A stretch of 38,377 nucleotides of DNA from Flavobacteriales bacterium (GTDB taxonomy: Bacteria; Bacteroidota; Bacteroidia; Flavobacteriales_D; Sanyastnellaceae): positions 1 through 38,377 of the forward strand of contig CANEVR010000020.1 in NCBI GenBank assembly GCA_947442505.1, in the 5' to 3' direction. A program made the translations under genes and the position numbers. Within the stretch, counting starts at the first letter, position 1, and each line of letters begins with the position of its first letter. Positions 1 to 8,765 of the stretch are shown piece by piece. The notes beneath the pieces were generated by a model, which had not been told where the DNA came from, did not search any database, and was given only the letters and a program-made list of their open reading frames with translations.

Positions 1-986
1 ACGCGAACATTGGTCGCCTTCACAGCATTGGTGGGTAAATCCCATGTCAACTTAGCGCCAACAAAACTGCTGTAAATCCACCTGTTCGCGGGATCCATCC
101 ACTGAGCATTGCTGTTGTTTTGATACGCCAACGATGATTGAAAACTCAAAACCGGCAACTGCTCCAATTGCGCTGAACGGTACATCATCTTAGCATAATC
201 AACCTTAAACATGGCCAAATTCAAAGCTGTTTTATTCTGCACCGTACTCTTGGTTTCTAATTCCTCTGCACCCTCTGTTACATCAATTTCTACAGTAATT
301 CCAGCCAATGAAGACAATAGCGCCTCTTGATAGGTCAATTGATGCACTATATTCCGTAAGACACCCTTTTGCTGTATGACATTCACTTGAGCGTCATTTC
401 TGTCTTGCAATCGTATCAAACCCGCATCATACTTACGCCCAACAATTTGAGACAAACTATCCGACAAGCCCACAAATCGCTCCAACATCTTTTGCTGTTT
501 CTTCAGTTGTACTATACCACAATACAAAAAATTGACTTGCTCCAACAACTTTGTCCTATTCATGATTCCTTCCGCAGCAACTACCTTGGTATTGGCTTTG
601 GCTGCCCTAACATCTTGCCATTTTGCAATATTCACAAGGTCCAATTGCGGCGCTGCGGTAAATGAACTAATGTATTGCTGACCAAATGTTATTTCCCTGA
701 AACTACCTTCCGGTCCACCAAAAACCTGACCCGGTATAAAATTGACAGGCAAATCAGTGTTGTTGATCCAACTTCCCGTTGTTGGAATGCGTGGATTGAG
801 CGTATTCAGCCATGAGGCCTGCTCTGTCAACTCCGCCATTCGCAACTGCTCTTGATTCAATTGAATCACAGTGGCATTCTTAAGCACCCAATCCTCAAGC
901 GCTTTCCACGTGGAAAAGCGCTGAACCGATTGTCCAAATGCCGTTGTTCCAAAAAACAAAAGCAGTAAGTACAAATATCTTCTCAT
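1..986 (-). CDS. TolC-family outer-membrane efflux protein (partial, C-terminus outside window)
   Basis: The reverse strand is open from an ATG at 986 to the window edge, about 328 codons without a stop. It starts with a signal peptide (MRRYLYLLLLFFGTTAFGQS). Long amphipathic helical stretches follow (residues about 35-75 and 130-215), then a second half beginning near residue 255 with aromatic barrel-like segments (PVLSFQSSLAYQNN, SSFVGAKLTWDLP). This is the usual TolC/OEP duplicate layout. Such proteins form the outer-membrane exit channel of tripartite efflux or type I secretion systems. The inner-membrane partners are not visible and probably lie beyond the left edge. The start overlaps the stop of a small upstream ORF (ATGA), suggesting coupled translation. 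Two palindromes lie inside the early coding region. The family call rests on fold pattern and is fairly secure; the substrate is unknown. Confidence 0.8.
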   Translation of the reverse strand, partial: MRRYLYLLLLFFGTTAFGQSVQRFSTWKALEDWVLKNATVIQLNQEQLRMAELTEQASWLNTLNPRIPTTGSWINNTDLPVNFIPGQVFGGPEGSFREITFGQQYISSFTAAPQLDLVNIAKWQDVRAAKANTKVVAAEGIMNRTKLLEQVNFLYCGIVQLKKQQKMLERFVGLSDSLSQIVGRKYDAGLIRLQDRNDAQVNVIQQKGVLRNIVHQLTYQEALLSSLAGITVEIDVTEGAEELETKSTVQNKTALNLAMFKVDYAKMMYRSAQLEQLPVLSFQSSLAYQNNSNAQWMDPANRWIYSSFVGAKLTWDLPTNAVKATNVR

Positions 987-1099
987 GCTTTCAAAGTTTT
1001 CATCACCCATTTTACTATACTATCCTTTCTGCTCTTAAGCATCTTGTCATATTGCTTTTGATCCATATCACCCACAATTTGCAGCATGGGCGGCGCCAT
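983..1099 (-). CDS. Small 38-residue ORF overlapping the tolC-like start
   Basis: An ATG at 1099 opens a 38-codon frame (begins MAPPMLQIVGDMDQKQYDK, ends KWVMKTLKA) whose TGA overlaps the ATG of the TolC-like gene as ATGA. It is charged and probably helical, with no signal peptide. The frame is blocked by TAA nine codons upstream of the ATG, so it is not the visible tail of the membrane protein gene ending at 1175. It could be a genuine small protein, a leader ORF coupling translation to the efflux gene, or a remnant of a longer regulator. The overlap is the main reason to take it seriously. No family recognised. Confidence 0.35.
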   Translation of the reverse strand: MAPPMLQIVGDMDQKQYDKMLKSRKDSIVKWVMKTLKA

Positions 1100-1113
1100 A
1101 ATCAGATTTAAAC

Positions 1114-1137
1114 AATGATTTTAATCAAATGATTAAA
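1114..1137. promoter_or_regulatory. Palindromic operator-like site upstream of the efflux gene
   Basis: TTAATCAAATGATTAA at 1121-1136 is a 7-bp inverted repeat with a 2-bp centre. AATGATT also occurs as a direct repeat at 1114-1120 and 1129-1135. It lies between the membrane protein stop and the small ORF/tolC-like pair, where a regulator of an efflux operon could bind. No regulator gene is in the window. AT-rich palindromes arise easily by chance. Confidence 0.3.
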
Positions 1138-1174
1138 TACTACCCAAGGTACTGATCTACTATTCCTGGGTGTA

Positions 1175-2788
1175 TCAAATAGAATTCTTTTTGTATATCT
1201 TAAAATTCGGTCCTGCTGATATGAGATTATACTGTTTATCCAGCTCTTTTTGCAGATCTTGAAATGATTGGCTCACAGAAAACTTATTGATGTCTCTGAA
1301 GTATCGTCTACCCGAACCAACTAATTCAATAAAATATTCCGGCCTATCACTCTGAATAGTCTTTAAATAATGCTCTCTTACCAACTTTAAATTTTGATAT
1401 TCGCCGTATGCAAACTGAGGGTATAGAAATCCAGTTGTGCGATTAAAATCAAACAATATGGGAGTAACTGTATCCCAACCCCACAACACTACATCCTTCT
1501 TTGAAATTTTATTCTCGATCAATGAAAGAATAAAGGGATCTTCTCTCCATTCATCAGACTTTTTCTGATAAGATTCAAACGCCCGCCATGGTCGAGTATT
1601 TCCAACCCTAATATCATTAATCATGATGAGAAACACCAACCCAAAAATGAAATGAATTGATCGACGTTGCAGTTGTTGAAGGTGTCTTATCAAAACGCTC
1701 ATGAAAAAAAGCAATCCGGGCCATAAAAGTAAATTGTAATGCATACATCGATTGCCTGGAGCAAAAACACTATAAATAGCTATTAAAAAGCCCAAGACGT
1801 AGTATCCAAAGATTGTCTCATGATTACCCCTCGGATTCTTGCTAAATTTTATTACGCCAAGTATTAAACCAAAAACGGCCATTGGAAAAATCAATAGCAT
1901 TTCTTTATTGAGCCACCTGAAATGCAAAAAAACAAGTAGCTTGTGGCTTTCGTCCACCACTTCCCCAATGAGGCCAACCTCCTTATAATCCAAAGAAATT
2001 GAAAAAATCCATAACACATTGTCTAAACCGTGTATCATCAATACCATAAAAAATAATAGTCCCCCGCCTAAACACGCGCCCAAAACGAGCTTGATACAAT
2101 CTTTGTAACTCTTGCGCATTATTTGATAAACCACTATATACTGAAATGAAACAATCGCAATAAAAGCGGATTGCTCTTTGGCAAAGGGCATTATACTCAA
2201 TAAAAAACCAATAAAAAACCAACCCCTATTGGTCTCGAGGGCCTTCACAAAAAACAAAGTTGATAAACTGTAAAGCAAAATAACAGGCACTTCACTATTG
2301 TATAATCTATAATCATAGTGATTGGACATTGTAAAATACACAGCAAACAATGCCAATACTATTATGACTGTATCCTTGTGAAACAACTTTTTCAAAATAA
2401 TAAGTTGAATTAATAGAAAACCAAGAATAGAAATTAAAAAAGTTAAATGTGCATCAAAATATGTAACACTCCCTTTTAATAAAAACAGAACTGCCAATGG
2501 TAAAATGGTCAGCATCCTAGTAAAATCAAACAAAGAATAATTCAAAATCCACTCCTTAGGATTATCAACCATGCTCTTTGCGCAAATTATCCATTGTCCC
2601 AAATCTGGATTTGACCACCAGTACTCAAAATCAAAAAACCTCACCGTTATTATGAATGCTATCGTCACTATAACGACTTTTTTCGTAGAAAGCGTCTTTG
2701 AATAATAGAGAGAGTAAAAAATAAAAAGCAAATAAGCAAATGAAAGGATTTGGCTTAACTGACTATTAAGTAAATTAATGAGATTCAT
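1175..2788 (-). CDS. Polytopic membrane protein, GT-C glycosyltransferase-like
   Basis: 537 residues with about twelve hydrophobic segments spread over residues 8-395, followed by a soluble C-terminal region of about 130 residues. An acidic loop after the second hydrophobic segment (WWSNPDLGQWI, residues 57-67) sits where GT-C enzymes (ArnT, PMT and related) carry a catalytic aspartate in the first large periplasmic loop. The C-terminal region (VVLWGWDTVTPI, PEYFIELVG) resembles the tails of Bacteroidota proteins annotated as glycosyltransferase family 39 or hypothetical membrane proteins. A role in transferring sugars from a lipid-linked donor onto an envelope polymer is inference. It is a single-gene unit. 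A 12-bp palindrome (ATTTACGTAAAT, 2811-2822) lies just upstream of the start. Confidence 0.55.
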   Translation of the reverse strand: MNLINLLNSQLSQILSFAYLLFIFYSLYYSKTLSTKKVVIVTIAFIITVRFFDFEYWWSNPDLGQWIICAKSMVDNPKEWILNYSLFDFTRMLTILPLAVLFLLKGSVTYFDAHLTFLISILGFLLIQLIILKKLFHKDTVIIVLALFAVYFTMSNHYDYRLYNSEVPVILLYSLSTLFFVKALETNRGWFFIGFLLSIMPFAKEQSAFIAIVSFQYIVVYQIMRKSYKDCIKLVLGACLGGGLLFFMVLMIHGLDNVLWIFSISLDYKEVGLIGEVVDESHKLLVFLHFRWLNKEMLLIFPMAVFGLILGVIKFSKNPRGNHETIFGYYVLGFLIAIYSVFAPGNRCMHYNLLLWPGLLFFMSVLIRHLQQLQRRSIHFIFGLVFLIMINDIRVGNTRPWRAFESYQKKSDEWREDPFILSLIENKISKKDVVLWGWDTVTPILFDFNRTTGFLYPQFAYGEYQNLKLVREHYLKTIQSDRPEYFIELVGSGRRYFRDINKFSVSQSFQDLQKELDKQYNLISAGPNFKIYKKNSI

Positions 2789-3084
2789 TATCGAGCGCTA
2801 CTGTTTTTGTATTTACGTAAATTTCTAAAACTACTGATTCTCTATGATTTGCCGCAGCTTTGAACCATTGATATAAACAAATATAGAAAGCTTGATTCAC
2901 TTTTAACTTTCAATCCATTAACTTTAGTTCAGATTCTGAACAATACAAAAAGAAGAAATGCATTTTTAACCACCTATCAATCAAAAAACTGAAAAAACCC
3001 TATCGCTCCAAAATATGAAAATACCAATTTGCATTTTAATCCAAATCACCTATTTTCCGGGCTAAATTCCATAATAATAGCTCC
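2789..3084. other. Divergent intergenic region with two palindromes
   Basis: 296 AT-rich bases separate divergent genes. Two perfect inverted repeats are visible: ATTTACGTAAAT (2811-2822) close to the membrane protein start, and GTTCAGATTCTGAAC (2927-2941, 6-bp arms, 3-bp centre). CTACTG occurs on both sides of the first palindrome (2798-2803 and 2831-2836). I found no full TAnnTTTG element for either gene, so the promoters cannot be placed. Confidence 0.3.
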
Positions 3085-3555
3085 GTGATTAGATTAGCGA
3101 TAATTACATTTTTCATAATATCTCCTCTATTTGTTAATGCCCAACGCTGCGGTGGTGGAGTATTTACCTTTCATATTGAAAATCCTGAATATGAAGACAT
3201 CACTGTAACCGTCTACCCCCTTGAAGGTGATTATTACAATGAATTTAAAAGTCAATACTGTTCAGGAGGATGTGAACTCACTGAAGAAATTGCCCAAAAG
3301 TGGCGACTTATCCAGCACACACAGCGAAGCAAATCCGACGACTTCTTCCCCCTTTATGAAGAAACCAAAATCAGAAAAAACAAAGTAGATTTCATCACAC
3401 ATGAATTGGCTTTTGTACCACGTGTCCTACTTTTTGAAAGTGAAAAAACAAATAAAAGACTATTCATCACTGCCAACATACACGGAGGATGCGACTACCA
3501 AAGAACCATTAAATGGAATGTAGAAAAACCGTTTTTGATGCCTTATGGTCTGTGA
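3085..3555 (+). CDS. Small secreted protein of unknown function
   Basis: 156 residues from a GTG start at 3085. A hydrophobic signal peptide (MIRLAIITFFIISPLFVNA) precedes a cysteine-containing mature N-terminus (QRCGGGVF). Four further cysteines follow (SQYCSGGCEL and GGCDYQ), so disulphides are likely in the periplasm or outside. The mature part looks like a beta-rich domain of about 135 residues. The last 13 bases overlap the convergent thioredoxin-like gene. No family recognised. The GTG start is chosen because it gives a clean signal peptide. Confidence 0.6.
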   Translation: MIRLAIITFFIISPLFVNAQRCGGGVFTFHIENPEYEDITVTVYPLEGDYYNEFKSQYCSGGCELTEEIAQKWRLIQHTQRSKSDDFFPLYEETKIRKNKVDFITHELAFVPRVLLFESEKTNKRLFITANIHGGCDYQRTIKWNVEKPFLMPYGL

Positions 3556-4793
3556 ATATCCTTCAACCCCTCCTCAATCATCTTCTCCAACTGCATCACC
3601 TCCTTGGTGTAGTACTTTCCCGTTGCAGGGCCATTGAATCCTGTATGCACATGGATCACCTTCCCTTCTGAATTCACCACAATCATCGTAGGAAAGGCCA
3701 TCACCTTTTCCAACTGCGGAAACACATTCTGCGCACGCTCCTTGCCCTTTCCCTCTGCTCTTCCCACATAGGCCTCATAGCCACAATTCAATTGCGCCAT
3801 TTGCTTTTGTATGACCTTTTTATTTTCGGCAATATCATCAGATCTTTCAAACGCCACCGGTATAATCTGCAATCCCTTTGCGTTGTATTTCTTGTGCATC
3901 GCCGCCATCAACTTGCCTTCGTCCGTGCAATTGGGACACCAGGTGCCCATCAATTGAATGATGCTCAATTTACCCTTCCAATCCTCAGCACCAAATGTTT
4001 TCATATTGCCCTGCAAATCCATAGCCTGAAAAGAAAACACTTCATTCTCTCTTCCCTTCTTCAAATGAACCAAATGTTCCGGATCACGCAATTCAAAATC
4101 CATATCATCTTCACCCTCCCATTTCTCAGAGTAAGTATTACTACTGTAAAATCTTCCGTTGTAAAAGCTACCCTCCTCATGCGCCACCTCGGCTGTAAAA
4201 CAGAACAAATGCGCACCATCCAAACATTGCATTTGAATGTTGTAAAAATCCCATGTCCCTTTTAAAAATCGATAGTCACCCGTTTCTGTTAAAAAAGTTC
4301 CTGTGCACATTCCATTGGAATACAAATGAAATAAACCTATGGAATTGTATTCATCGGGTGTTCCTGGCTCAAACACCACTTTCTGTCGCTTTTCAATGAC
4401 CAAATCTTGCTTCAATTGATTAGGCATGGGTTCTTCCTCTGCACTCACATAGGGTTGTCTTTGTGCATCAAAATAAATCGGCTTACCTCCCTTCTTGATG
4501 AACCAACCCTTCCAGGCCATGTCTCCCTTATCTGAAGGATTCCACTCAATTTTAGTATCAAAATAAGGAAAAAGAAAGCCAGGAAATTCCTGGCCTTCTA
4601 TGCTATGCAAATAAATCGATTCTCCGCCGTTTTCAATGGTCATGCCCATGGTGCTTTCACCGTGCTCCAATATCACATCAAAAACCGCGTCAACCGTATC
4701 GTTCAAATGAAATTTCATTTTCCATGATTCTGTCTGTGCTTGTCCCATGATGGTGATGAATAAAGAAAGAAAAAGGAAAATCTTTGGTTTCAT
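3543..4793 (-). CDS. Secreted thioredoxin-like (TlpA/AhpC-TSA) protein
   Basis: 416 residues: signal peptide ([20 protein letters not shown]), an N-terminal beta-rich region (about 20-255) resembling the DUF4369-type domains often attached to Bacteroidota thioredoxins, then a thioredoxin fold. The active site is W285-C286-P287-N288-C289, followed by the cis-proline region FPTMIVV. TlpA-like proteins act as periplasmic disulphide reductases; the substrate is unknown. The ATG at 4793 shares a base with the TAA of the upstream ALDH gene (TAATG), implying coupled translation as the last gene of the rpiB-M28-ALDH chain. The 3' end overlaps the opposing secreted-protein gene by 13 bp. Confidence 0.82.
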   Translation of the reverse strand: MKPKIFLFLSLFITIMGQAQTESWKMKFHLNDTVDAVFDVILEHGESTMGMTIENGGESIYLHSIEGQEFPGFLFPYFDTKIEWNPSDKGDMAWKGWFIKKGGKPIYFDAQRQPYVSAEEEPMPNQLKQDLVIEKRQKVVFEPGTPDEYNSIGLFHLYSNGMCTGTFLTETGDYRFLKGTWDFYNIQMQCLDGAHLFCFTAEVAHEEGSFYNGRFYSSNTYSEKWEGEDDMDFELRDPEHLVHLKKGRENEVFSFQAMDLQGNMKTFGAEDWKGKLSIIQLMGTWCPNCTDEGKLMAAMHKKYNAKGLQIIPVAFERSDDIAENKKVIQKQMAQLNCGYEAYVGRAEGKGKERAQNVFPQLEKVMAFPTMIVVNSEGKVIHVHTGFNGPATGKYYTKEVMQLEKMIEEGLKDIHRP

Positions 4794-6316
4794 TATATAT
4801 CAAATTTAATTCCTTGCGCCAATGGCAATGAGGTTGAATAATTGATGGTATTGGTCTGTCGGCGCATGTAATTTCTCCAAGCATCTGATCCGCTTTCACG
4901 TCCACCACCGGTCTCCTTCTCTCCTCCAAAAGCTCCGCCAATCTCCGCTCCGCTCGTTCCGATATTGACGTTGGCAATTCCACAATCCGATCCTTCGCAA
5001 CTCAAGAAACGCTCTGCCTCTCTCATGTTCAATGTCATGATCGATGAGCTCAATCCTTGAACCACACCGTTCTGCATCGCCATGGCCTCATCCAATGTCT
5101 TATAAGACATCACATACAAAATGGGGGCAAAGGTCTCGTGCTGAACAATGGCCATATCGTTGCTCGCCTCAATGATACAAGGCTTCACATAACATCCAGA
5201 AGTGTATTGCTCTCCGGTCAATACTCCACCTTCTACCAATACTTTTCCACCTTGTGCCTTGGCTTGCTCAATGGCGTTCAAATAATTGTTTACTGCATCT
5301 GTATCGATAAGCGGACCCACGTGATTGTTGGCATCCAATGGATCACCAATGCGCAATTGTCCGTATGCCTTGACCAAACTTTCTTTGGTCGCTTCATACA
5401 AACTCTCGTGAATGATCAAACGACGGGTAGTTGTGCAGCGTTGTCCTGCTGTTCCTACTGCACCAAAGACCATCGCGGGAATGCACATCTTCAAATCTGC
5501 ACTGTCCGTAACAATGATGGCATTGTTTCCTCCCAATTCCAACAAGCTCTTTCCAAAACGCTCAGCTACTTTAGCACCAACAATTCTTCCCATGCGGGTT
5601 GATCCTGTTGCAGAAATCAAGGGAACGCGTGTATCGTTCACCAACCACTCTCCTTCCTGAACTTTTCCAGTAATGATGCAAGAAATTCCTTCAGGCAAGT
5701 TGTTTTCTTTGGCAACTTCATTCCAAATGTTCTGGCAAGCCACTGCACACAATGGTGCTTTCTCTGAAGCCTTCCAAACACAAGTATCTCCACAAATCCA
5801 AGCCAATGCTGAGTTCCAACTCCAAACAGCAACAGGGAAGTTGAATGCTGAAATAATTCCTACAACTCCCAGTGGATGCCATTGCTCATACATTCTATGT
5901 CCTGGACGCTCACTATGCATGGTCAATCCATACAACTGACGACTTAAACCCACTGCAAAATCACAGATGTCGATCATCTCTTGAACCTCTCCCCATCCTT
6001 CTTGCAAGGATTTTCCCATTTCATAACTGACCAATCTGCCCAAAGCATCCTTCTTTGCACGTAGTTTTTCTCCAAATTGACGAACGATCTCTCCTCGCTT
6101 GGGCGCTGGCATCAAACGCCACTCTTGATACGCTTTTTGAGCTGTTAAAATCACTTGCTCATACTCTTCTTTGGTTGTGGATTTCACATCTGCGATGTGC
6201 TTTCCATCCACTGGTGAATAGGATGAAATAACTTCACCTGATCCCATAAACTTCAATCCTGTTGAAGTTCCATCATTCACCGCTGATAACCCTAAGGTCT
6301 TTAAAATGTCTTGCAT
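4793..6316 (-). CDS. Aldehyde dehydrogenase, ALDH7 (alpha-aminoadipic semialdehyde dehydrogenase) type
   Basis: 507 residues, full length for the family. Key residues are visible: N159 in SAFNFP, E260 in LLELGGNN, and catalytic C294 in [12 protein letters not shown]. The GQRCTTTRR signature and overall length fit ALDH7 (antiquitin, AmaB, Pcd), NAD-dependent enzymes that oxidise alpha-aminoadipic semialdehyde in lysine breakdown. Substrate assignment is from the family; no other lysine-degradation gene is nearby. It lies 30 bp downstream of the M28 peptidase and is translationally coupled (TAATG) to the thioredoxin-like gene. Peptidase plus lysine-aldehyde oxidation could be a peptide-use unit, but that is inference. 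Confidence 0.85.
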   Translation of the reverse strand: MQDILKTLGLSAVNDGTSTGLKFMGSGEVISSYSPVDGKHIADVKSTTKEEYEQVILTAQKAYQEWRLMPAPKRGEIVRQFGEKLRAKKDALGRLVSYEMGKSLQEGWGEVQEMIDICDFAVGLSRQLYGLTMHSERPGHRMYEQWHPLGVVGIISAFNFPVAVWSWNSALAWICGDTCVWKASEKAPLCAVACQNIWNEVAKENNLPEGISCIITGKVQEGEWLVNDTRVPLISATGSTRMGRIVGAKVAERFGKSLLELGGNNAIIVTDSADLKMCIPAMVFGAVGTAGQRCTTTRRLIIHESLYEATKESLVKAYGQLRIGDPLDANNHVGPLIDTDAVNNYLNAIEQAKAQGGKVLVEGGVLTGEQYTSGCYVKPCIIEASNDMAIVQHETFAPILYVMSYKTLDEAMAMQNGVVQGLSSSIMTLNMREAERFLSCEGSDCGIANVNIGTSGAEIGGAFGGEKETGGGRESGSDAWRNYMRRQTNTINYSTSLPLAQGIKFDI

Positions 6317-6346
6317 GTTATTGTATTAAATTTTTGTTTGCTTGAA

Positions 6347-7924
6347 TTATTTCTGTTTAAAATCATTGGTCACATCCACTTTCAATTTCTCTGGTCGATT
6401 GGCCACTTCCCAGGCAGTATGGAAAACCAACTTGCCTATTTCCGCCATTTTATCGTACATGATTTTCTCAGGATCATCTCCTGGCTTGTGGTAATCCTCG
6501 TGCACACCACTGAAGTAAAATATCACAGGTATATTGTGCTTCGCGAAATTGTAATGGTCAGAACGGTAATAAAATTGATTGGGATCGTTGGGGTCATTGT
6601 ACGTATAGTCCAACTGCAACTGCGTGTATTTCTTGTTGGCCTCCTCTGAAATCTGGTGCAACTCAGTGCTCAATTTATCGGAACCGATCAAATAGACATA
6701 ACGTCCATCTTGGTGATCCGCATCTTTTCTTCCCACCATGTCCACATTCAAATCACAAACCGTATTGGCCAATGGATAAACAGGATGATCCGAATACCAT
6801 TCACTACCCAACAATCCTTTCTCCTCTCCACTCACATGCAAAAACAAAATGCTGCGCTTGCTCCCATGTCCTTCCTTCTTGGCCTGAACAAAGGCACGCG
6901 CCATTTCCATCACACTCACTGTTCCTGATCCATCATCATCTGCTCCATTGTGAATTTCACCATTGATAATTCCGACGTGATCATAATGCGCACTAATGAC
7001 CACAATCTCCGATTTCAATTCTGGATCTTCTCCTTCCAAAAATGCCAATACATTATCAGAAACCAAATCCTCTCTTTTCACGTGGAAGTTGACATTAAAT
7101 GTTGCTTTGTGTGCATTAGACAATACCTTTTTTCTCTTCATTGCTTTCTTCACCAACGTTTCATGTTGGGATAATCCCATAAATGCCAATAAATCCTGAG
7201 CCATCTCTACAGAACAATGCAAATAAGGAATCCTCAAATCCTCTTCATCTTCTGAACCCTTTTTATCCAACGTCATTCTTGGCGTCTGCAAATAGTACTT
7301 GACACGACTCATGTATTGGTCAAAATTCTGATCAATCTGAATAAACATCTTAGCCCCTTTTTCAATCGCTGCTTTTCTTTTTGCTTCGCGATCCAAAGTC
7401 CATTGAGAAAATTCCTTTTTACCTGTGATCAAACTTTTACCCTTTTTCACTGGCTCTCCTGATAAACAGATGATGGTTTTTCCTTTTACATCCAACCCTT
7501 TGTAATCATCCCATCCTTCCTCAGATATTCCATAACCCACAAAAACCAATTCATTTACCTCTACTGTTTGGGTCCTGTCCGCACTGAAAAAATAAAAATC
7601 TTTAATGAAAGAATACGTCTTTTGTACATCATACTTGGTATCCAACAAAACAGTAGACTCCAAAAAACTCAATCGCTTCAGCGGAAAAATTTGTCTTTGT
7701 GTTTTGATTCCAATACCCGCGTAATACTCATCTAAATACTGCGCAGCCTTACGCTGTCCCTCCATGCCTGTTTCACGTCCCTCATAGGCATCAGAAGCGA
7801 TGACATACAAGTGCTTTTTCAACTCTTCTTGGGAAATAACTTGGCCATATTGCTGCGACCAATCTTTCTGCGCTCCAGCACAGAATGCCAGTAAAACAAA
7901 TAAAAAAGAAAATATTGATTTCAT
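6347..7924 (-). CDS. Secreted M28-family zinc aminopeptidase with PA-like insert
   Basis: 525 residues from the ATG at 7924, which overlaps the rpiB stop as TAATG; an ATG nine bases upstream is also in frame but is less likely. Signal peptide MKSIFSFLFVLLAFCAGAQ. A PA-like region spans about residues 110-240. The M28 catalytic domain has its zinc ligands and catalytic residues in order: H313 and D315 (HYDHVG), D330 area (GADDDGSGT), E367/E368 (GEEKGLLGS), D395 (NVDMVGR) and H457 (RSDHYNF). M28 enzymes release N-terminal amino acids from peptides, probably here in the periplasm or outside. No T9SS sorting domain is visible at the C-terminus. Confidence 0.9.
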   Translation of the reverse strand: MKSIFSFLFVLLAFCAGAQKDWSQQYGQVISQEELKKHLYVIASDAYEGRETGMEGQRKAAQYLDEYYAGIGIKTQRQIFPLKRLSFLESTVLLDTKYDVQKTYSFIKDFYFFSADRTQTVEVNELVFVGYGISEEGWDDYKGLDVKGKTIICLSGEPVKKGKSLITGKKEFSQWTLDREAKRKAAIEKGAKMFIQIDQNFDQYMSRVKYYLQTPRMTLDKKGSEDEEDLRIPYLHCSVEMAQDLLAFMGLSQHETLVKKAMKRKKVLSNAHKATFNVNFHVKREDLVSDNVLAFLEGEDPELKSEIVVISAHYDHVGIINGEIHNGADDDGSGTVSVMEMARAFVQAKKEGHGSKRSILFLHVSGEEKGLLGSEWYSDHPVYPLANTVCDLNVDMVGRKDADHQDGRYVYLIGSDKLSTELHQISEEANKKYTQLQLDYTYNDPNDPNQFYYRSDHYNFAKHNIPVIFYFSGVHEDYHKPGDDPEKIMYDKMAEIGKLVFHTAWEVANRPEKLKVDVTNDFKQK

Positions 7925-8349
7925 TACATGCAAATTTTATTAACCCTATTCTGATGTCTACCGCCTTCAAATTCAGTCTCTATAAAAGCAGTAACAATCT
8001 CTTTTGCTTCATCTAATGAAATGAAGCGAGCGGGAATACACACCACATTAGCATCGTTGTGCTGTCTGGCCAATGAAGAAATCTCTTTGGTCCAACACAA
8101 TGCTGCTCTAATTCCCGCATGTTTATTGGCTGTGATACAAACCCCATTGGCTGAACCGCACAATAAGATTCCTGGCGTATTTTCGCTCTCTACATCTCGA
8201 GCTACCGCATGCGCATAATCAGGATAATCCACGCTTTGATCAGAGAAACATCCTTTGTCTTCACAAGTATGTCCTTGTGCATTCAACCATGTCTTCAATT
8301 CTTCTTTCATGGAAAAACCAGCATGATCACTTCCGATAATAATTTTCAT
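7924..8349 (-). CDS. rpiB: Ribose-5-phosphate isomerase B
   Basis: 141 residues from ATG at 8349 (MKIIIGSDHAGF), matching the usual RpiB length; an upstream in-frame ATG would add five atypical residues. Active-site elements: H9 (SDHAG), C64 with the GSANG anion hole (65-69), and H97 (RQHNDAN). RpiB interconverts ribose-5-phosphate and ribulose-5-phosphate in the cytosolic pentose phosphate pathway. It heads the chain to the M28, ALDH7 and thioredoxin-like genes, sharing TAATG with the peptidase. A TATTTTTG element at 8354-8361 lies so close to the ATG that the transcript would be nearly leaderless. Confidence 0.93.
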   Translation of the reverse strand: MKIIIGSDHAGFSMKEELKTWLNAQGHTCEDKGCFSDQSVDYPDYAHAVARDVESENTPGILLCGSANGVCITANKHAGIRAALCWTKEISSLARQHNDANVVCIPARFISLDEAKEIVTAFIETEFEGGRHQNRVNKICM

Positions 8350-8353
8350 TTCA

Positions 8354-8361
8354 CAAAAATA
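8354..8361 (-). promoter_or_regulatory. Bacteroidota -7 element for the rpiB chain
   Basis: TATTTTTG on the reverse strand matches TAnnTTTG and ends 5 bases before the rpiB ATG. No TTTG is seen at the -33 spacing. It supports the start at 8349. Confidence 0.45.
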
Positions 8362-8444
8362 CAATTTCTTTTATCTACATTTTGGATTTGGAACTTGTTA
8401 ATTGATGTTCATAACCAAGTACAACTATTGTTGACTTTGATTTT

Positions 8445-8579
8445 TCACGCTGTCCTTAGTTCTTCATATTCCCCTAACCAAAATTTGTTTTGTATTTTTC
8501 TAAACAACAATATCAAATTGCCATCACCAATATCAACAGATGCAAAGTCCTCCTTTTTATGCACACCTCCCAATGTCAT
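8445..8579 (-). pseudogene. Possible 44-residue ORF or gene remnant
   Basis: The reverse strand has a frame of 44 codons (starts MTLGGVHKKEDF, ends GEYEELRTA) with a protein-like composition. The same frame is open for another 14 codons upstream to a TAA. Its ATG overlaps the TGA of a 22-codon ORF from 8644 as ATGA. No ribosome-binding site or family is recognisable. Exact 12-bp direct repeats (ATGTTCATAACC) stand on each side at 8405-8416 and 8637-8648. It could be a decayed gene, a tiny real gene, or chance. Confidence 0.25.
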
Positions 8580-8652
8580 TTCATTTTTGATAACTCCATT
8601 CGATTTCTCAAAACCAGTATTTTACAATAAAATAACATGTTCATAACCTACA

Positions 8653-8660
8653 TAATTTTG
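8653..8660 (+). promoter_or_regulatory. Candidate -7 element for the MORN-repeat gene
   Basis: TAATTTTG matches TAnnTTTG, but no TTTG lies at the expected upstream distance and the start codon is about 105 bases away. Weak support. Confidence 0.25.
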
Positions 8661-8765
8661 TGAATTACAAGAAAAACAAATGTTTTGGACGAATTTTACC
8701 AACGGTACTAACAGCTTAATAAGGACACCATCTCTTTTATTTCAAAAAAAATTTTTAGTTTTATA

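Larger units (their letters stand above)
8365..8765. other. Divergent intergenic region between rpiB and the MORN gene
   Basis: About 400 AT-rich bases. It holds the possible small ORF at 8445-8579, the paired 12-bp repeats, and a TAATTTTG element on the + strand at 8653-8660 that could drive the MORN gene with a leader of about 100 bases. No RNA gene recognised. Confidence 0.4.
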
